DNA of 64,000 nt from Bryobacterales bacterium KBS 96 (GTDB lineage Bacteria; Acidobacteriota; Terriglobia; Bryobacterales; Bryobacteraceae): contig KB906767.1 of the NCBI GenBank assembly GCA_000381625.1, forward strand, positions 3,925,304 to 3,989,303, given 5' to 3'. Position 1 is the first letter of the stretch. The number at the start of each line of letters is the position of its first letter. The notes beneath the pieces are model-generated. The model worked only from the letters and a program-made list of their open reading frames with translations. It was not told where the DNA came from and did not search any database. Positions 61,214 to 64,000 of the stretch are shown one piece after another. A program made the position numbers and the translations under genes.

Positions 61214-63370
61214 TTACGGATGTGAACCGGAAAGGGCTGCAACGCTCGATTTCGCCGGCAAAGCAAACGCCACATAGCTGCCGCCGCTCTTCTCGCCCGA
61301 CTTTCCTCCGCCTGCCGCGATGACGACATACTCGCGGCCATCCACCTCGTAAACCGCCGGCGTTGCGGTCCCGGCCGCCGGAAGCGTCGCTTCCCAGAGC
61401 AGCTCCCCCGTGGCTTTATCAAACGCATGGAATTTACGATCGTGATCGGTGGCCCCGATGAACAACAAGCCACCGGCGGTGACAACACTGCCTCCGTAAT
61501 TCTCGGAGCCTGTGTTCCGCATACCTTTCCCAACCAGTTTCGGGAATTCCCCGAACGGTTTCTTCCAAACGTATTGCCTGGTATCCAAATTGATTGCGTT
61601 CAGCGTTCCCCACGGCGGCGCCACGGCAGGATAACCGTCCGGATCGAGCCATTTGTTATAGCCGTCGATCCCATATTTCAACGGCACAAAGGAACTTTTG
61701 CGAGCACGTTGCGCCCCGCCGAGCTTGATATCTTTGCCGGTCATAAGGTATTCGACGACGGCGTTTACCGGCGCATCGCCCAGCCGCGCAAACCCGGGCA
61801 TGCGGCCGCCGCCGCCCCGCACCATATTGGTCACCTGATCTCGCGTCAGCTTCGAACCGATATCCACGAGCGACGGAAATTCGGGCGGAGTCCCCTTCTT
61901 ATCCGGCCTGTGGCATCCCGAGCAGTTTTGTCGGTAGAGCGTTGACCCGGTAGTCGCATCGGTAGCAATCACTCGCGGAACCAGGCGAAGAATCCAGGCC
62001 ATCTCATTCGAGTTCACATAAAAGATGCCGGTCTCCGGATCCCACGCGCCGCCGCCCCACTCGCCCCCGCCGTCGAAACCCGGGAATATGATCGTTCCCT
62101 GCTTGCTCGGCGGAGTGAACTGGGGCCCGCTGCGAAGCTTCTTGAATTGCGCGAGAACAGCAGCATGCGCCGCCGGAGTCCGCTGCGTCAACATCTCTTC
62201 CGTTACCTGCTGGCGGGCGAATGGCTCCGGTTCCGTGGGAAGTATTTGTTTTGTCGACAAGCGCTCGCCATCGACATCGCTTAGTGGCGCATCCACTTCT
62301 TTGTAGGGCGACAGCGGCTTTCCGGTTTCTTCATCCATCAGCCAGATGCGGCCATATTTTGTGATCTGCGCAAGGGCATCCACTTTCTTTCCGTCGTGCT
62401 GAATCTGCACCAGAGTCGGGGCAGCGGGCAGGTCCCGGTCCCATACGTCGTGGCGAACGAATTGAAAATGCCAAATCCGTTTCCCGGTTTCGGCATCAAG
62501 CGCCAGCAGGCAATTGGCGAACAGATCGTCGCCAATGCGATTCGCTCCGTAGAAATCGAAGGAAGCCGACCCCGTCGGTGCGAATACGATGCCGCGCTCG
62601 GCATCGAGCGTTAAGCCGGCCCACGAGTTGACGCCGCCGATGTACTTCCACGCATCCTTCGGCCAAGTGTCATAACCGAATTCGCCGGGCTGCGGAATTG
62701 TGTGAAAGACCCAGCGAAGTTTGCCGGTGCGCACATCAAACGCGCGGATGTAGCCGGGCGCGGCGGGCAGATCCTCGGCAACCAGTGTTCCCTGAATCAG
62801 CAGGTCCTTGTAAACGACGCCGGGGCTAGTAGCCTGAACGGTCAGGTCTTGCGCATTTTTACCAAGCCCCTCGTGCAGGTCGATGCGTCCGTGGTCGCCG
62901 AACGAATCGACAGGCTTGCCGGTCTTCGCGTTCAACGCATACAGGAAACTATCGATGCCGACGAAGAGGCGGCGTTCGTCACCCTCGCCCCAGTAGACAA
63001 GGCCGCGGTTCCGCTGCTTCTCGGTCACCCGCTTCCCGCGATGCGCGTCGAAGTCCCAGAGCAGTTTGCCGGTTGCGCCATTTAGCGCGACCACTCTCAA
63101 CCGCGGAGTGGTTGCATAGACCACCCCATCGAGGATTAACGGATTGCATTCTATTTCCGAGCCTTCAAACTGATCGCCCGAATCGAACTGCCAGGCGCGT
63201 TGAAGTTGGCCGACATTATCTTTATTGATTTGCGTCAGCGTCGAATAGCGCACTCCGCCCCGGCCGCCCGCCACCGGCCAGTCTCTGGACGCGGCATATC
63301 TGTCCGCTGTCGCCGCGCCTAACGTCACGGCGGCGCTCAGCAGAATTGCCATGCTTTGACACTTGATCAT
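61214..63370 (-). CDS. PQQ-dependent dehydrogenase with an internal cytochrome c site
   Basis: The ATG at 63370 (a GTG at 63385 is also in frame) gives 718 aa with a signal peptide (SMAILLSAAVTLGAATA). Propeller repeats resemble glucose dehydrogenases: AWQFDSGDQFEGSEIECNPL, GLVYWGEGDERRLFVGIDSF and FVRHDVWDRDLPAAP. Near residues 483-487 lies CSGCH, followed by a likely axial Met in GGGGRMPGF, so a cytochrome c domain is inserted between propeller blades. Electrons could pass straight from PQQ to heme. It follows the ThuA gene by 47 bp. Confidence 0.88.
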   Translation of the reverse strand: MIKCQSMAILLSAAVTLGAATADRYAASRDWPVAGGRGGVRYSTLTQINKDNVGQLQRAWQFDSGDQFEGSEIECNPLILDGVVYATTPRLRVVALNGATGKLLWDFDAHRGKRVTEKQRNRGLVYWGEGDERRLFVGIDSFLYALNAKTGKPVDSFGDHGRIDLHEGLGKNAQDLTVQATSPGVVYKDLLIQGTLVAEDLPAAPGYIRAFDVRTGKLRWVFHTIPQPGEFGYDTWPKDAWKYIGGVNSWAGLTLDAERGIVFAPTGSASFDFYGANRIGDDLFANCLLALDAETGKRIWHFQFVRHDVWDRDLPAAPTLVQIQHDGKKVDALAQITKYGRIWLMDEETGKPLSPYKEVDAPLSDVDGERLSTKQILPTEPEPFARQQVTEEMLTQRTPAAHAAVLAQFKKLRSGPQFTPPSKQGTIIFPGFDGGGEWGGGAWDPETGIFYVNSNEMAWILRLVPRVIATDATTGSTLYRQNCSGCHRPDKKGTPPEFPSLVDIGSKLTRDQVTNMVRGGGGRMPGFARLGDAPVNAVVEYLMTGKDIKLGGAQRARKSSFVPLKYGIDGYNKWLDPDGYPAVAPPWGTLNAINLDTRQYVWKKPFGEFPKLVGKGMRNTGSENYGGSVVTAGGLLFIGATDHDRKFHAFDKATGELLWEATLPAAGTATPAVYEVDGREYVVIAAGGGKSGEKSGGSYVAFALPAKSSVAALSGSHP

Positions 63371-63417
63371 GGAATCTATTTTCACGTCTTGCCGGCCGGT
63401 CTCGAACAGCCTTCGAC

Positions 63418-64000
63418 TTAATATTTCGCCAGGTCAGATGGCTTCACGCCTTTCGTGTACTCTTCCGAACGAAACGAATGCGGATGATATTGGCCGACCA
63501 GGTCTACGTCTGCTTTGGCGGGAATCTTGTCTTCGAGCCCTACCGCCCAATACGTCGCATTCACCAGCAACCGCCGCAGCGCTTCGTTCTCCAGATCGTC
63601 TGCGGCGCCCATTGTCGAAACAAAAATCCGGGCCGTTTTGCCCTGATCGCCCGTGTAACTGTTGGTCCAGGCAACCGGCATCATCGGATCGTTTACCTTG
63701 CCCGGCACGGGCGAATCGGTCGGATGGAGGCCCGTAAGCACCTGTCCCAGCAGCAGCGGGTGGCAGGTAGGCTTCATCGGCAAGTGAACTTCGTAGGTAT
63801 CGGTCGGAACCCATATCTCGCCGCTCCGGATGCCGCGGAGAATCGGACTATTCTCTGCGTCTGGCGCAAAAAAAGCCCTGGTGCTCTGGAATCCGTGTTT
63901 TCCGTGGTGATCTACCCAGGTTTCGCCTAGAATCTTACGTCCAAAACCGCCTTCCCAGCCCGGAATTGTGCTGTTCCAGGAGTATTTTTCGTATGTTTTG
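63418..64000 (-). CDS. ThuA-like domain protein (5' end outside window)
   Basis: The C-terminal 194 residues are in the window; the start lies beyond 64000. The frame is continuous from the edge: YSWNSTIPGWEGGFGRKILG, ETWVDHHGKHGFQSTRAFFA, PILRGIRSGEIWVPTDTYEV, then VAWTNSYTGDQGKTARIFVS and LRRLLVNATYWAVG, ending at 63418-63420. The VAWTN.YTGDQGKTARIFVSTMG stretch and NATYWAVGLE are typical of ThuA-like (trehalose utilisation) domains, which resemble glutamine amidotransferases. Its partners are a PQQ enzyme and TonB receptor, suggesting sugar metabolism. The catalytic role of this family is unclear. Confidence 0.85.
   Translation of the reverse strand, partial: KTYEKYSWNSTIPGWEGGFGRKILGETWVDHHGKHGFQSTRAFFAPDAENSPILRGIRSGEIWVPTDTYEVHLPMKPTCHPLLLGQVLTGLHPTDSPVPGKVNDPMMPVAWTNSYTGDQGKTARIFVSTMGAADDLENEALRRLLVNATYWAVGLEDKIPAKADVDLVGQYHPHSFRSEEYTKGVKPSDLAKY

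Noticed and set aside
1-64000. CRISPR arrays, rRNA, tRNA and riboswitches
   Set aside because: I looked for regularly spaced repeats, tRNA cloverleaf consensus (GGTTCGANTCC-type arms) and known riboswitch cores by eye and found none convincing.

Overview
The window looks like a piece of an Acidobacteriota chromosome, most likely from the Bryobacter/Solibacter side of the phylum. This is inferred from gene content: an ADOP-type permease (MacB-like, 871 aa) coupled to a PadR regulator, a 1191-aa Oar-like TonB-dependent receptor with a carboxypeptidase-regulatory-like N-terminus, several PQQ-type propeller proteins, a ThuA-like protein, a DUF4091 protein and many secreted carbohydrate-active enzymes. 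The DNA is moderately GC-rich, and both strands are densely coded.

Layout. 1-3194: a secreted beta-propeller/chitobiase-repeat/L-type-lectin protein that runs off the left edge. 3.6-6.0 kb: a conserved hypothetical, a secreted TPR protein and a LOG-family enzyme. 6.05-6.59 kb: a MazEF-type toxin-antitoxin pair in which both genes carry a frameshift. 6.7-10.3 kb: a membrane/spermidine-synthase-like fusion and a GH39 enzyme. 11.1-12.7 kb: a DUF47-PiT phosphate uptake pair. 12.8-17.3 kb: a methyltransferase, a cation/proton antiporter, an aldose-epimerase-like protein and a site-2 protease. 17.9-21.6 kb: a decayed patch with an intact AadA-like nucleotidyltransferase among broken GNAT, nitronate monooxygenase and DUF6036-type nucleotidyltransferase genes. 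21.75-24.5 kb: housekeeping genes ylxP (DUF503), rbfA, apbE and hemE, tightly overlapping. 24.6-29.6 kb: an ankyrin protein, a NarL-type response regulator, an SDR, a DUF4126 protein, an orphan NuoI and small membrane proteins. 29.8-31.7 kb: a PQQ dehydrogenase. 31.97-32.35 kb: a REP-associated transposase (RAYT) relic between inverted palindromic repeats. 32.4-35.4 kb: the PadR-ADOP pair. 35.6-39.2 kb: a polyamine ABC transporter operon (potABCD). 40.4-51.6 kb: a six-gene plus-strand cluster of secreted proteins (M28-like peptidase, DUF4091/GH123-like, Cache-like, GH42-like, transglutaminase-like, esterase). 51.6-53.9 kb: a ClC channel and a MarR regulator with tandem operator-like repeats. 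54.3-56.2 kb: a PIG-L deacetylase. 56.2-64 kb: a minus-strand group of ThuA-like protein, PQQ dehydrogenase with an internal cytochrome c site, TonB-dependent receptor and FAD-dependent amine oxidase.

The theme is scavenging: export of glycan- and peptide-degrading enzymes, outer-membrane uptake, periplasmic quinoprotein oxidation, polyamine and phosphate import. The most interesting features are the six-gene secreted cluster, whose predicted activities would fit a glycoprotein- or amino-sugar-containing polymer, and the traces of genome turnover: a RAYT relic still between its repeats, several distinct hairpin repeat families and a run of pseudogenes. I found no CRISPR array, rRNA or tRNA. 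Gene names rest on motif recognition from memory and no database search was run.
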